A DNA stretch of 64,000 nt from Croceicoccus naphthovorans (GTDB lineage: Bacteria; Pseudomonadota; Alphaproteobacteria; Sphingomonadales; Sphingomonadaceae): NCBI RefSeq assembly GCF_001028705.1, contig NZ_CP011770.1, positions 1,181,501 through 1,245,500 of the forward strand, read 5' to 3'. Shown one piece after another: positions 34,095-43,029 of this stretch (position 1 is its first letter; every line of letters starts with the position of its first letter). Both the position numbers and the translations under genes were made by a program. The notes under the pieces were generated by a model. The model ran no database searches. It saw nothing but the letters and a program-made list of their open reading frames with translations, and was not told the origin of the DNA.

Positions 34095-35465
34095 ATGAAG
34101 TTCGCCGATCTCGGCCTGTCTGAAGAATTGCTGAAATCGGTCGAAACGGCCGGTTATGACGAACCGACGCCGATTCAGGCGCAAGCGATCCCCAGCGTGC
34201 TGATGATGCGCGACCTGATCGGCATCGCCCAGACGGGTACGGGCAAAACGGCCAGCTTCGTGCTGCCGATGATCGACATCCTGGCGCACGGTCGCCGCCG
34301 CGCGCGGATGCCGCGTTCGCTGATCCTTGAACCGACCCGTGAACTGGCGGCGCAGGTTGCCGAGAACTTCGAGAAGTACGGCACCAACCACGACCTGAAA
34401 ATGGCGCTGCTGATCGGCGGCGTGCAGATGGCCGATCAGGTGAAGGCGCTGGACGAAGGCGTCGACGTGCTGATCGCCACGCCGGGCCGGTTGATGGACC
34501 TGTTCGAGCGGGGGAAGATCCTGCTGACCGGTTGCGACCTGCTGGTCATCGATGAGGCGGACCGCATGCTCGACATGGGATTCATCCCCGATATCGAGAC
34601 GATTTGCGAAAAACTGCCGACGGCGCGCCAGACCCTGTTGTTCAGCGCAACGATGCCGCCGCCGATCAAGAAGCTGGCCGACCGGTTCCTGTCGAACCCC
34701 AAGAACATCGAAGTCAGCCGCGCGGCGAGCACGAACGACAACATCGCGCAGTTCAAGATGGACGTGCCCGCCCGCAAAAAGCGCGAGGCGCTGCGCTGGA
34801 TCCTTGAAAACGACAATGTCAGCACCGCGATCATCTTCGCCAACCGCAAGACGACGGTGCGAGAGCTGAACAAGAGCCTGCAACGCCACGGTTTCCGCAC
34901 CGGTGAAATTCACGGCGACATGGATCAGCCCGCGCGGCTGGCCGAACTGGCGCAGTTCAAGGAAGGCAAGATCAATATCCTATGCGCCAGCGACGTTGCC
35001 GCGCGCGGGCTGGACATCAAGGGCGTTAGCCACGTCGTCAATTTCGACTGTCCGTGGCACCCTGACGATTACGTCCACCGTGTGGGCCGTACGGGCCGCG
35101 CCGGGGCCAAGGGCCGCGCCTTCACCCTGATCGCGCCCGACGATGCCGAAGCGCTGGATAACGTGGAAAAGCTGACCAAGTCGAAGCTGCCCGCTTTCGA
35201 TTTCAAGGCGCACTTCGCCGAACACGGCTATCCCGAATCGCAGGAAGAAAAGCCAGCCCGCCGCAGCCGTTCGCGCCGCGACGATGACGAGCGTGAGGAT
35301 GAACGCGAAGAGCGGCCCAAGCGCGAACGCAAGCCGCGCGCCGAAAAGGCGGATCGCAAGCCAGAGCGTCAGTCGCGCCCGCGCCGCGACGAGGCCGAAG
35401 AGCCGAGCGAACCGGGCGCATGGAACGGCCCGGTGCCCGACTTCCTCGGCGTTTCGGCGTTTTAG
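34095..35465 (+). CDS. DEAD-box ATP-dependent RNA helicase (RhlE-like)
   Basis: 456 residues. The Q motif is in YDEPTPIQAQAIP; motif I is AQTGTGKT, motif II DEAD (VIDEADRMLDMGF), motif III SAT, motif V ASDVAARGLDI and motif VI HRVGRTGRAG. The last ~80 residues are a charged Arg/Glu/Lys-rich disordered tail, typical of RhlE proteins that act on ribosome assembly or with RNase E. GGGA precedes the ATG. The 222-base upstream gap (33873-34094) contains GC-rich sequence but no feature I can name; a long 5' UTR is possible. Confidence 0.94.
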   Translation: MKFADLGLSEELLKSVETAGYDEPTPIQAQAIPSVLMMRDLIGIAQTGTGKTASFVLPMIDILAHGRRRARMPRSLILEPTRELAAQVAENFEKYGTNHDLKMALLIGGVQMADQVKALDEGVDVLIATPGRLMDLFERGKILLTGCDLLVIDEADRMLDMGFIPDIETICEKLPTARQTLLFSATMPPPIKKLADRFLSNPKNIEVSRAASTNDNIAQFKMDVPARKKREALRWILENDNVSTAIIFANRKTTVRELNKSLQRHGFRTGEIHGDMDQPARLAELAQFKEGKINILCASDVAARGLDIKGVSHVVNFDCPWHPDDYVHRVGRTGRAGAKGRAFTLIAPDDAEALDNVEKLTKSKLPAFDFKAHFAEHGYPESQEEKPARRSRSRRDDDEREDEREERPKRERKPRAEKADRKPERQSRPRRDEAEEPSEPGAWNGPVPDFLGVSAF

Positions 35466-35483
35466 GTCAGATCTGGTTTCGGA

Positions 35484-35921
35484 TCAGGCCGCGGCCTGAA
35501 TTTCCGTGAGCTTCAGATCGAACGTCAGGTCTTGACTCGCAAGCGGATGGTTGCCGTCTGCGGTAATCGCTTCGGGACCGACTTTGGTGATCACCATGTT
35601 GACGGTGTTCCCGTCCTGCTGCTGCGCGCTTAGCTGCATGCCGGGCTGTGGTTCCGGCTCTGCGGGCAGGTTGGCGCGCGGGATTTCGACGATCATCTCT
35701 TCCCTGCGCGGACCGAAGGCGTTGGCGGCTTCGATCGTCACCGACGTTTCGCCGCCGACCTCCATGCCGGTCAGCGCATCCTGAATTTGCGGGAAAATCT
35801 GATCGCCGCCGATGGTCACGGCCTGTGGTCCCTGCTGTCCGGTGTTGCCCACGACTTGCCCATCGCCGGTCTTCACGACGTAGTTGATAAGGACGGTGTC
35901 ACCGCTCTTCGCAGTCTGCAT
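35484..35921 (-). CDS. FKBP-type peptidyl-prolyl isomerase (SlyD-like)
   Basis: 145 residues, no signal peptide, so cytosolic. The FKBP half is split by an IF-type insert: VLINYVVKTGDGQVVGNT, then QIFPQIQDALTGMEVGG, the insert ANAFGPRREEMIVEIPRANL, and back to NHPLASQDLTFDLKLTEI. This matches SlyD, a prolyl isomerase and chaperone, but without its His-rich nickel tail. AAGGA precedes the ATG at 35921. It is convergent with the DEAD-box gene. Confidence 0.92.
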   Translation of the reverse strand: MQTAKSGDTVLINYVVKTGDGQVVGNTGQQGPQAVTIGGDQIFPQIQDALTGMEVGGETSVTIEAANAFGPRREEMIVEIPRANLPAEPEPQPGMQLSAQQQDGNTVNMVITKVGPEAITADGNHPLASQDLTFDLKLTEIQAAA

Positions 35922-36063
35922 GAAAATTCCTTTGGGATTTTACGGTTCGGCGCACGGCGCGCCGTCTGGACCGACGCCCGCAGTGGCGCCGCATTCGCCC
36001 CAAGGGTCGCAAGCGAGGGCCGCTGAGTCAAATCGGCGGCGGAGCGGCGGGCATGCCTGTCGT

Positions 36064-38418
36064 TCAGGCCGGCCTTACGAAGCTGTCGATCACGCGCTTC
36101 GAAGTTCCGCTTTCAAACGCAATTTCCAGCTTGTTGCCTTCCTGCCCGATGACCTCGCCATAGCCGAACTTGTCATGGAATACGCGGTCCCCGATGGCGA
36201 TGTCGGTGCGGGCCTTCGCGGCAAAGCTGGCGGCGCTGCGCCGTGCCTCTGGGATGCGGCGCGGGGTCGGATCGTATTCACTCGCCGCTGCGCGTTGCCA
36301 GCCGGGGCCGCGGGTCATCGTGCGAGCGGGCTGCGCCTTGGCGACGTGGGCGAAAGGATCGCCGCTTTCGGACCATTGTGCCCGCCATAGCGAGGCGCCG
36401 CCGGTCATCGTCGTCTCCATCTCGATCATCGCCTCGGGCAATTCCTCGACGAACCGGCTTGGGATAGAGCTGGTCCACTGGCCATAGATGCGCCGGTTCG
36501 CGGCGTGCAGGATCGTGCATTCGCGCCGCGCCCGCGTGATTGCGACATAGGCAAGGCGGCGCTCTTCCTCGAGGCTTTTGAGGCCGCCTTCGTCGATTGC
36601 GCGCTGTGACGGGAAGACGCCTTCCTCCCAACCGGGCAGGAAGACGTGATCGAATTCCAGCCCCTTCGCGCCGTGCATCGTCATGATGGTCAGCGTATCC
36701 TCGGTATCCTTTGCATCGTTGTCCATGACAAGGCTGACGTGTTCGAGGAATGCGCCCAGCGTCTCGTACTCCTCCATCGCGCGGGCGAGTTCGGACAGGT
36801 TTTCCAGACGCCCCGCCGCCTCGGCAGATTTTTCCGCCTGGAGCATCGCGGTATAGCCGCTCTCGTCCAGCACCGTGCGCGCCAGTTCGGCCGGGCTGAG
36901 CGTCTGCGCAGCCTCTCGCCAACGCGCGAAATCGCGCATCAGGGCAAGCAGCGTATTGCGCCCCCGCGCGGGCAGTTCGTCGGTATCGCAGATTTCCAGC
37001 GCCGCTTGCGCCAGCGGAATGCCCTGCGCCCGCGCGTGAACATGCAGCTTTTCCAGCGCCTTTGCGCCAAGCCCGCGTTTCGGCGTGTTGTAGATCCGCT
37101 CGAACCCAAGATCGTCGCTGGGCTGGGCGATGACGCGCAGATAGGCGAGGGCATCGCGAATTTCGGCGCGCTCGTAAAAGCGAAACCCGCCGATGATCTT
37201 GTAGGGCAGGCCGATCTGGATGAAGCGGTCCTCGAACTCGCGCGTCTGGAACTGCGCGCGGACAAGGATCGCTGCCTGCGAGAGCTTGATCCCACGTCGG
37301 GTCAGACCCTCTGCCTCGTCCCCGATGCGGCGGGCTTCCTCCGATCCGTCCCACACCCCGATCACCCGGACTTTTTCGCCCGATCCGATCTCGGTCCACA
37401 GCGTCTTGCCCAGACGTTCGGAATTGGCATCGATCAGGCCCGATGCGGCGGCGAGGATTTCGGGCGTGGAGCGATAGTTCTGCTCCAGCTTGATAACCTT
37501 CGCGCCGGGAAAATCCTTTTCGAACCGCAGGATATTGGCAACTTCTGCGCCGCGCCATGAATAGATGGACTGGTCGTCATCGCCCACAACGCAGATATTG
37601 TGACGCGGTTGGGCGAGCAGACGAAGCCACAGATACTGAACGACGTTGGTGTCCTGATATTCGTCCACCATGATATATTTGAACCGCTGGCGATAACTGT
37701 CCAGAATGTCCTTCTCACGCCGAAAAATGTTCAGCATGTGCAGCAGCAGGTCGCCGAAATCGCAGGCGTTCAACGCCTTCAGCCGGTTCTGGTAAAGGCC
37801 GTAAAAATGCGCGCCCTTGCCGTTGGCATAGGCCTCGTTCTCCGCCGCATCGAGGTCCGCCGGGTTCAGCCCGCGGTTCTTCCAGCGGTCGATCAGCCCG
37901 GCCAGTTGCCGCGCGGGCCAGCGCTTTTCGTCGAGATTTTCCGACTGGATCAGCTGTTTCAACAGCCGGAGCTGATCGTCGGTATCGATAATCGTGTAAT
38001 TCGATTGCAGCCCGACGATTTCCGCATGCCGCCGCAGCATCTTTGCCGCGACCGCATGAAACGTGCCCAGCCACGGCATCCCTTCGACGGCAGGGCCCGC
38101 CATCCGGCCAACGCGTTCGCGCATTTCGCGGGCGGCCTTGTTGGTGAAAGTGACACACAGAATCTCGCTCGGCCACGCCCGACGCGTTGCGACGAGGTGT
38201 GCAAGACGCGCGGTAAGCGCCGCCGTCTTGCCGGTTCCCGCCCCGGCCAGCATCAGAACCGGGCCTTCGGTGGTCAGAACCGCATCCCTCTGCGGCGGAT
38301 TCAGCCCGAAAAGCCACGGTTCCTGCGGGTTTCCGGCAGTTTCGGGCAGATTGGCGGCAAGGGGGGAATCGCGGTCGCTCACCCGTGAACAGGTAGGGAA
38401 CGCCGCGCGCGCACGCAA
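36064..38418 (-). CDS. uvrD: ATP-dependent DNA helicase of the UvrD/PcrA family
   Basis: About 784 residues (772 if the GTG at 38382 is the start, which begins VSDRDSPLAANLP). Motif I is AGAGTGKT, motif II DEYQDTN, motif III GDDDQSIYSWRGA, and the 1B/2B regions are present; the MHGAKGLEFDHVFLPG block is motif V. It unwinds DNA in nucleotide excision and mismatch repair and removes RecA filaments. The C-terminal ~45 residues form a small Tudor-like fold (GDRVFHDKFGYGEVIGQEG), typical of UvrD/PcrA. It is divergent from the repeat-protein gene. Confidence 0.93.
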   Translation of the reverse strand: MRARAAFPTCSRVSDRDSPLAANLPETAGNPQEPWLFGLNPPQRDAVLTTEGPVLMLAGAGTGKTAALTARLAHLVATRRAWPSEILCVTFTNKAAREMRERVGRMAGPAVEGMPWLGTFHAVAAKMLRRHAEIVGLQSNYTIIDTDDQLRLLKQLIQSENLDEKRWPARQLAGLIDRWKNRGLNPADLDAAENEAYANGKGAHFYGLYQNRLKALNACDFGDLLLHMLNIFRREKDILDSYRQRFKYIMVDEYQDTNVVQYLWLRLLAQPRHNICVVGDDDQSIYSWRGAEVANILRFEKDFPGAKVIKLEQNYRSTPEILAAASGLIDANSERLGKTLWTEIGSGEKVRVIGVWDGSEEARRIGDEAEGLTRRGIKLSQAAILVRAQFQTREFEDRFIQIGLPYKIIGGFRFYERAEIRDALAYLRVIAQPSDDLGFERIYNTPKRGLGAKALEKLHVHARAQGIPLAQAALEICDTDELPARGRNTLLALMRDFARWREAAQTLSPAELARTVLDESGYTAMLQAEKSAEAAGRLENLSELARAMEEYETLGAFLEHVSLVMDNDAKDTEDTLTIMTMHGAKGLEFDHVFLPGWEEGVFPSQRAIDEGGLKSLEEERRLAYVAITRARRECTILHAANRRIYGQWTSSIPSRFVEELPEAMIEMETTMTGGASLWRAQWSESGDPFAHVAKAQPARTMTRGPGWQRAAASEYDPTPRRIPEARRSAASFAAKARTDIAIGDRVFHDKFGYGEVIGQEGNKLEIAFESGTSKRVIDSFVRPA

Positions 38419-38428
38419 GGCGCTAAGC

Positions 38429-38454
38429 GGAACGAATCCAACACGAACGGCGTT
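38429..38454 (+). promoter_or_regulatory. EcfG-type (general stress sigma) promoter
   Basis: GGAAC (38429-38433), 17-base spacer, CGTT (38451-38454), matching the alphaproteobacterial EcfG consensus GGAAC-N16/17-CGTT. It lies 36 bases ahead of the repeat-protein start and would place that gene in the general stress regulon. Confidence 0.55.
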
Positions 38455-38490
38455 TCTTAACCAAAATCAATCCGATTACAGGAGACCCTG

Positions 38491-39165
38491 ATGAAAACCC
38501 TTTTGAAGGCTGGCGCCGCCGTGATGCTTGGCGCCGCGACTATCGCCGCCCCGACCATCGCGACCGCGCAGGACGCCGTCGGCGGCACGAACAGTGTTCA
38601 AGACAAGCGTGGCTATGACGCGCTGGATGCCGCACAGCAGACCGAGTACGACGCTTGGCCCGCCGAGTACCAGACGGTCTATATGGGTTGGCCGTATGAG
38701 TATCAGACCGAGTTCTGGACCTATCCGGTCGACTATCGCACGACATACTGGGATTGGCCCGCCGACTATCGCACCGCGTACTGGGATTGGCCGGCGGATT
38801 ACCGCACAGCCTATTGGGCTTGGCCGAACAATTACCAGACCTATTACTGGGATCTGACGGCAGAGCAGCAGACCGCATGGTGGGCGCTGACCGATGCGCA
38901 GCGCGGCCAGATTCTGGCCATGACGCCGGAACAGCAACTGGCGGCTTGGGATTCGATCAATGCGCAGATCGCCGCGCAGCAGGAGCCGACGAAGGTCATG
39001 GCGTCGAACGCGACGGTCGAACCCGCGCCGGCGGCTCGCACAGGTGAGTATCCGATCTGTGGCGGCGAGATTCAGGATAGCTGCATCCAGCCGCGCGCTG
39101 CCGGTAAGAACTATGGCAACGTGCCGCTCGATTACTGGCCGGGGCAGCCCGCCAGCCAGATGTAA
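38491..39165 (+). CDS. Secreted protein with aromatic 11-residue tandem repeats
   Basis: 224 residues. The signal peptide ends at ATAQ (residue ~27). Residues 53-140 hold eight 11-residue units of the form [YF]-x-x-WP-x-[DE]-Y-[QR]-T-x (units 1-6 clear, 7-8 degraded). Each unit is encoded by exactly 33 bases (38647-38910). The C-terminus carries YPIC, QDSCIQPRAAG and PLDYWPGQPAS, shared with the next gene. The ATG is preceded by GGAG and by an EcfG-like promoter at 38429-38454. No enzymatic motif is seen; an envelope structural or binding role is inferred. I do not recognise a named family. Confidence 0.75.
   Translation: MKTLLKAGAAVMLGAATIAAPTIATAQDAVGGTNSVQDKRGYDALDAAQQTEYDAWPAEYQTVYMGWPYEYQTEFWTYPVDYRTTYWDWPADYRTAYWDWPADYRTAYWAWPNNYQTYYWDLTAEQQTAWWALTDAQRGQILAMTPEQQLAAWDSINAQIAAQQEPTKVMASNATVEPAPAARTGEYPICGGEIQDSCIQPRAAGKNYGNVPLDYWPGQPASQM
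38647..38910 (+). repeat. Eight tandem 33-bp coding repeats
   Basis: In-frame units starting at 38647, 38680, 38713, 38746, 38779, 38812, 38845 and 38878. Units 4 and 5 (38746-38778, 38779-38811) give identical peptides but differ at synonymous positions, so selection rather than recent duplication preserves them. Confidence 0.85.
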
Positions 39166-39347
39166 TCGCATGAAGCACACCGGGCGCGGGTAAGCGATCC
39201 CTGCGCCTTGGGTGCGGGGCGGTGCGCGCCATGGCGCCACCGCCCCTTTTCGTGCGCGTTTACCATGTCATGGGATCGGGGTTGCCTTATCGGCCCTGAT
39301 GCGGCCTAATCCCCGACATCGGAATGGAATTAAGGGGAAACATTTCC

Positions 39348-39692
39348 ATGAAGAAAATGATCGCAGCATCGCTGGCCGCCGGGCTGGTTTCGGTCGCCGC
39401 ACCGGCACTGGCCGACCATCACGAAGAGATGAAGGCCGAAGTCGTAGAGCGGAACGAGAAGGGCCATGCCATCAAGGTAAAGGTGGGCGACACGGTCTAT
39501 CCGGTTTGCACGCCCGAGTCGCAGGACGGCTGCATCAACCCGCGTGAGGCTGGCCTGAATTTCGGCAACGCGCCGCTGGATCACTGGCCGGGCGCACCTG
39601 CCAGCGGGCTGACCCCGGCGGAGAAGATGCGCACGGCGGAGCAGAACGCGGCGATAGCTGCCGAGGCAGAGGCCGAAGCGCCCGCAGAGTAA
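39348..39692 (+). CDS. Small secreted protein, relative of the repeat protein
   Basis: 114 residues. The signal peptide is MKKMIAASLAAGLVSVAAPALA. A short acidic section precedes the domain VYPVCTPESQDGCINPREAG, then NAPLDHWPGAPAS (residues 50-86), which mirrors residues 186-222 of the upstream repeat protein with both cysteines and the PLDxWPGxPAS end conserved. The tail is Ala/Glu-rich. It has its own AAGGGG site and a separate 182-base upstream gap. The two genes look like a duplicated domain, one copy with the 11-residue repeat added. The function is unknown. Confidence 0.75.
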   Translation: MKKMIAASLAAGLVSVAAPALADHHEEMKAEVVERNEKGHAIKVKVGDTVYPVCTPESQDGCINPREAGLNFGNAPLDHWPGAPASGLTPAEKMRTAEQNAAIAAEAEAEAPAE

Positions 39693-39715
39693 TCGCTATC
39701 GGGCGCAGGCCTCGA

Positions 39716-40297
39716 TTAGATGTTGGCGAGGCGCAGCAAGTGAATGCGCCCCTTGCCGCTGTCGCGCACGGTGTCGACATCGAACCCGGCGACGGAGAGA
39801 TCTTCCTTGCGCGAAGTCTCGATACTGATCCACGCGCCGGGCGCGATCCAGCCGAGCCGGTTCAATTTGTCGAGCGCCACCGCGCCCGCCCCGGTTTCAT
39901 AGGGTGGATCCATCATGATCAGATCGGGCTGTTCCTGTGCGGGGCCGAGCGCCATGACCGACGATGCCCGCACATCGCACTTCGCCTTGGCGTCGAAACT
40001 GGCGATGTTCTTGCGTAGCGCCTTCACCGCATTGGCGTCCTGTTCGACCAGAAGCACGCGGTCCGCGCCGCGCGATAGAGCCTCCAGCCCCAGTGCGCCC
40101 GATCCGGCAAAAAGGTCGGCGACGTAAAGACCTTCGAAACTCCCGATCCGGCTGGCCAGCATGGAGAACAAAGTCTCACGCGTCCGGTCCGCCGTGGGCC
40201 GCGTGGTCTCGCCATCGGGCGCGACCAGCTTGCGCCCGCGCCATTCGCCCGCGATGATGCGCATTCCGCCGGGGCCGGATTTTTTCGGGCTTTTCAC
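39716..40297 (-). CDS. rsmD: 16S rRNA (guanine966-N2)-methyltransferase
   Basis: 193 residues from GTG 40297, or 182 from ATG 40264, which begins the family N-terminus MRIIAGEWRGRKL. SAM motif VADLFAGSGALGLEALSRGA; catalytic motif MMDPPYE. It methylates G966 of 16S rRNA in the 30S head. The GTG overlaps the stop of the pseudouridine synthase by four bases, so the two rRNA-modification genes are translationally coupled. Confidence 0.93.
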   Translation of the reverse strand: MKSPKKSGPGGMRIIAGEWRGRKLVAPDGETTRPTADRTRETLFSMLASRIGSFEGLYVADLFAGSGALGLEALSRGADRVLLVEQDANAVKALRKNIASFDAKAKCDVRASSVMALGPAQEQPDLIMMDPPYETGAGAVALDKLNRLGWIAPGAWISIETSRKEDLSVAGFDVDTVRDSGKGRIHLLRLANI

Positions 40298-41196
40298 CGC
40301 GCCGCCTCGCGCTTCATGGCCTTGCGGAACCGCTCCACCTCTACCTGCGGCACTTCCACCGCCGCTCCGCGCGGCAGGTCGGCCAGTACGAACGGGCCGT
40401 AGGCGATGCGCAACAAGCGCGATACCTGCAGTCCGAGATGTTCGAGGACGTTGCGAACCTCGCGGTTCTTGCCCTCGGTCAGCGTCATCTCGATCCAGTT
40501 CTGGAGGCCGTTGCGGCGTTCCAGATTCGCCTCGATCTGGCCGTAGTGCACGCCGTCGACAGTGATGCCCTCGAACAGCGCCTCCAGATCGTTTTGCCCG
40601 ACTTTGCCCATCGCCTTGGCGCGATAGGTGCGCGGAATTCCGGACGATGGCAGCTCCAACGCGCGTTTGAACTCACCGTCGTTGGTAAGGAGCAGCAGAC
40701 CCTCGGTATTATAGTCCAGCCGTCCCACCGGCATCACGCGCGGCGTTCCCTGTGGCAGCGCATTGCGCAGCGCGGTGTAGATCGTCGGGCGGCCCTTGGG
40801 ATCGCGCTCCGCCGTCAACAGGCCCGCGGGCTTGTGAAACAGGAACAGCCGCGTCGGTTCGGGCGCGCCGACCGGTTTGCCATCCACCGTCACGCCGCGC
40901 AGGCTGGTCAGGACTGTGGCGGGCGTGTCGAGAACCTCACCGTCGATGGCGATGCGACCGTCGGCGATCATGCGCTCCACCTCGCGGCGGCTGGCTATGC
41001 CTGCGCGGGCAAGCAACTTCGCGATGCGGTCGCCTTCACGCGGCGGGCCGTCCTGCGCCGGTTTGGCGGGCGGTTTGGGCGCGCCGGTGGGCTTGCGCCG
41101 GAACGGCGGGCGCTTCCCCGGGCGGCGGTCGTTGGGGACGGGCGGTTTACCCGGCGGCTGTCTGGGCGGTTTGTTCACGGCAGCGCCATGCGCCAT
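40294..41196 (-). CDS. rluB: Pseudouridine synthase of the RluB/RsuA family
   Basis: About 300 residues (frame open to 41244; Met 41196 or GTG 41178 are alternatives). A Pro/Arg-rich disordered N-terminus is followed by an S4 domain, IAKLLARAGIASRREVERMI. The catalytic aspartate sits in GRLDYNTEGLLLLTN. Family members isomerise U to pseudouridine in rRNA; the RluB-like label (U2605 of 23S rRNA) is the likeliest, with RsuA and RluF as alternatives. Followed with overlap by rsmD. Confidence 0.9.
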   Translation of the reverse strand: MAHGAAVNKPPRQPPGKPPVPNDRRPGKRPPFRRKPTGAPKPPAKPAQDGPPREGDRIAKLLARAGIASRREVERMIADGRIAIDGEVLDTPATVLTSLRGVTVDGKPVGAPEPTRLFLFHKPAGLLTAERDPKGRPTIYTALRNALPQGTPRVMPVGRLDYNTEGLLLLTNDGEFKRALELPSSGIPRTYRAKAMGKVGQNDLEALFEGITVDGVHYGQIEANLERRNGLQNWIEMTLTEGKNREVRNVLEHLGLQVSRLLRIAYGPFVLADLPRGAAVEVPQVEVERFRKAMKREAAR

Positions 41197-41292
41197 CCGC
41201 TCTTGATGCACAAGGTGGGGGACAGGTCCGGCGTGCGATTGCAACCTTCGCGACTGTCTCTAGTTTGAAGTGGTGCAGATACGGGAGCGCGC

Positions 41293-43020
41293 ATGACGAC
41301 GATCAACGAAGCCGAAAGCAATCCCGACGCCGAACCGGCCAAGGATACGAAACCGGGCTTCCGTAAATTGCTGTCGTCGCTGGGCAATCGCAAGACGGCC
41401 TATATGCTGTTGTTCGGGTTTGCGTCGGGCCTGCCCTATACGCTGCTGCTCTCGACGCTCTATGCGTGGATGAGCGATGCCGAGGTCGATCTTGAGACAA
41501 TGGGCGTCTTCTCGCTGATCGGACTGGCCTTCGCATTCAAGTTCCTGTGGTCGCCGTTACTGGACCGGATCGACATTCCGGGCATCAAGCGGCTGGGCCA
41601 TCGCAAGCAATGGATCGTGACCGCGCAGTTTTCGCTGGCGGTGATCCTGGTGATCGTCTCGCGGCTCGATCCGGGCAGCGCCATCGGCATGATGTCGCTT
41701 CTGGCCGGGATCGGCGCCTTTGCCAGCGCGACGCAGGATGTGGTGATGGACGCATGGCGCGTCGATGTCGCGGACGAGGTGGCGACGATCGATATTCTTT
41801 CCACCGTGTATCAGCTGGGCTGGCGTTCTGCGGTTCTGGTCGGCGGCGCACTGGCGCTGTTCATGGCAGAGCGGCTGGGCTGGCCGACGGTCTATGCGAT
41901 TTTGGGTGCGACGATGGGGCTGGTCGCGCTGGCCGCGATTTTCGCGCCCGAGCCGGACCAGACGGTCGCCTCTATCGCTGCCGACGACGAATCGCTGCGG
42001 GTGCTGCGCGATGCGGGGCAGCTGAGCCCGAAGGTGCGCGGCTGGGCGCTGGCCATCGTTGGCGTGTTGTGGGCCTGGGCGCTGGTGACGGTAGGCGTGT
42101 TCATGGTCCGCTCGCTGTCCAGCGATCCCGACGCGCGGCCCGATTCGGTTGAATTCATCCAGAACATGGGGCCGGTGATCGTGATCGCGACGGTCGTGGT
42201 GCCGGTGATCATCGCAGCGGTGCTGGAAAACTGGCGGCGCAAGGGGCGTTATGTCTTGGCGGCTGCCGCGCCGAAGAAGGGCAGTCTGGATGGTTTCGTC
42301 GATCAGGGTTACCGCGCGCTGATCCTCCCGCTGGCGGAGTTTGTCGGTCGGCTGGGCTGGGCGGTGATCATCGTGCTGACGCTGGTGCTGTCGTACCGTT
42401 TTACCGACACCGTTTGGGGCAGCTTTGCCTATCCATTCTACCTCGGCGAGTTGAACTATACGAAGGACGAGGTTGCGGTTGCGTCAAAGTTCTTCGGCGT
42501 CGGCGCGCTGATGGCGGGTATCGCGCTGGGCGGGGCGCTGTTCAGCTTTATCGGGCGCATGGCCGTGCTGTTTCTGGGCGCTTTGACGGCGGCGCTGTCG
42601 AACCTGCTCTATGCCGATCTCGCACTGGGCGGGTACACGATGCAGGCAGTGTCGAACTTTACCGGGTTCACGATGCTGGTCGAATGGCTGGGCGGCGATG
42701 CACGGCTGGCAAAGCTGATGGTGGCCATCGCGGGCGAGAACCTTGCGGGCGGTTTGGCGGGGGCTGCTCTGGTGGCCTATTTGTCGTCGATCACGGCCAA
42801 GGGATACTCGGCGGTGCAATACGCGCTGCTGTCTTCGCTGACGTTCCTGATCGGCACGCTGGGGCGCGGGGCGCTGGGCCAGATGATCGACGAGCAGGGG
42901 TATTACCCGGTGTTTATCCTGACCACGCTGCTGGGCTTTGTCGCGGTGGTTGCGTGTATCGTCGAATGGATTCGCGTGCGGCGACTGGGCAAGGGCGCGG
43001 GGATGGTCGCGCCGGTTTAG
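41293..43020 (+). CDS. ampG: AmpG family muropeptide MFS transporter
   Basis: 575 residues. The first helices give the family signature LLFGFASGLPYTLLLSTLYAW. It continues with LSPLLDR-like WSPLLDRIDIPGIKRLGHRKQW and the ATQDVVMDAWRVD block. Roughly fourteen hydrophobic segments follow. AmpG imports GlcNAc-1,6-anhydroMurNAc peptides for cell-wall recycling, the products of transglycosylases such as the one at 12419-14473. No ampR or beta-lactamase lies nearby. Convergent with folC. Confidence 0.92.
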   Translation: MTTINEAESNPDAEPAKDTKPGFRKLLSSLGNRKTAYMLLFGFASGLPYTLLLSTLYAWMSDAEVDLETMGVFSLIGLAFAFKFLWSPLLDRIDIPGIKRLGHRKQWIVTAQFSLAVILVIVSRLDPGSAIGMMSLLAGIGAFASATQDVVMDAWRVDVADEVATIDILSTVYQLGWRSAVLVGGALALFMAERLGWPTVYAILGATMGLVALAAIFAPEPDQTVASIAADDESLRVLRDAGQLSPKVRGWALAIVGVLWAWALVTVGVFMVRSLSSDPDARPDSVEFIQNMGPVIVIATVVVPVIIAAVLENWRRKGRYVLAAAAPKKGSLDGFVDQGYRALILPLAEFVGRLGWAVIIVLTLVLSYRFTDTVWGSFAYPFYLGELNYTKDEVAVASKFFGVGALMAGIALGGALFSFIGRMAVLFLGALTAALSNLLYADLALGGYTMQAVSNFTGFTMLVEWLGGDARLAKLMVAIAGENLAGGLAGAALVAYLSSITAKGYSAVQYALLSSLTFLIGTLGRGALGQMIDEQGYYPVFILTTLLGFVAVVACIVEWIRVRRLGKGAGMVAPV

Positions 43021-43029
43021 CAAACGAGC

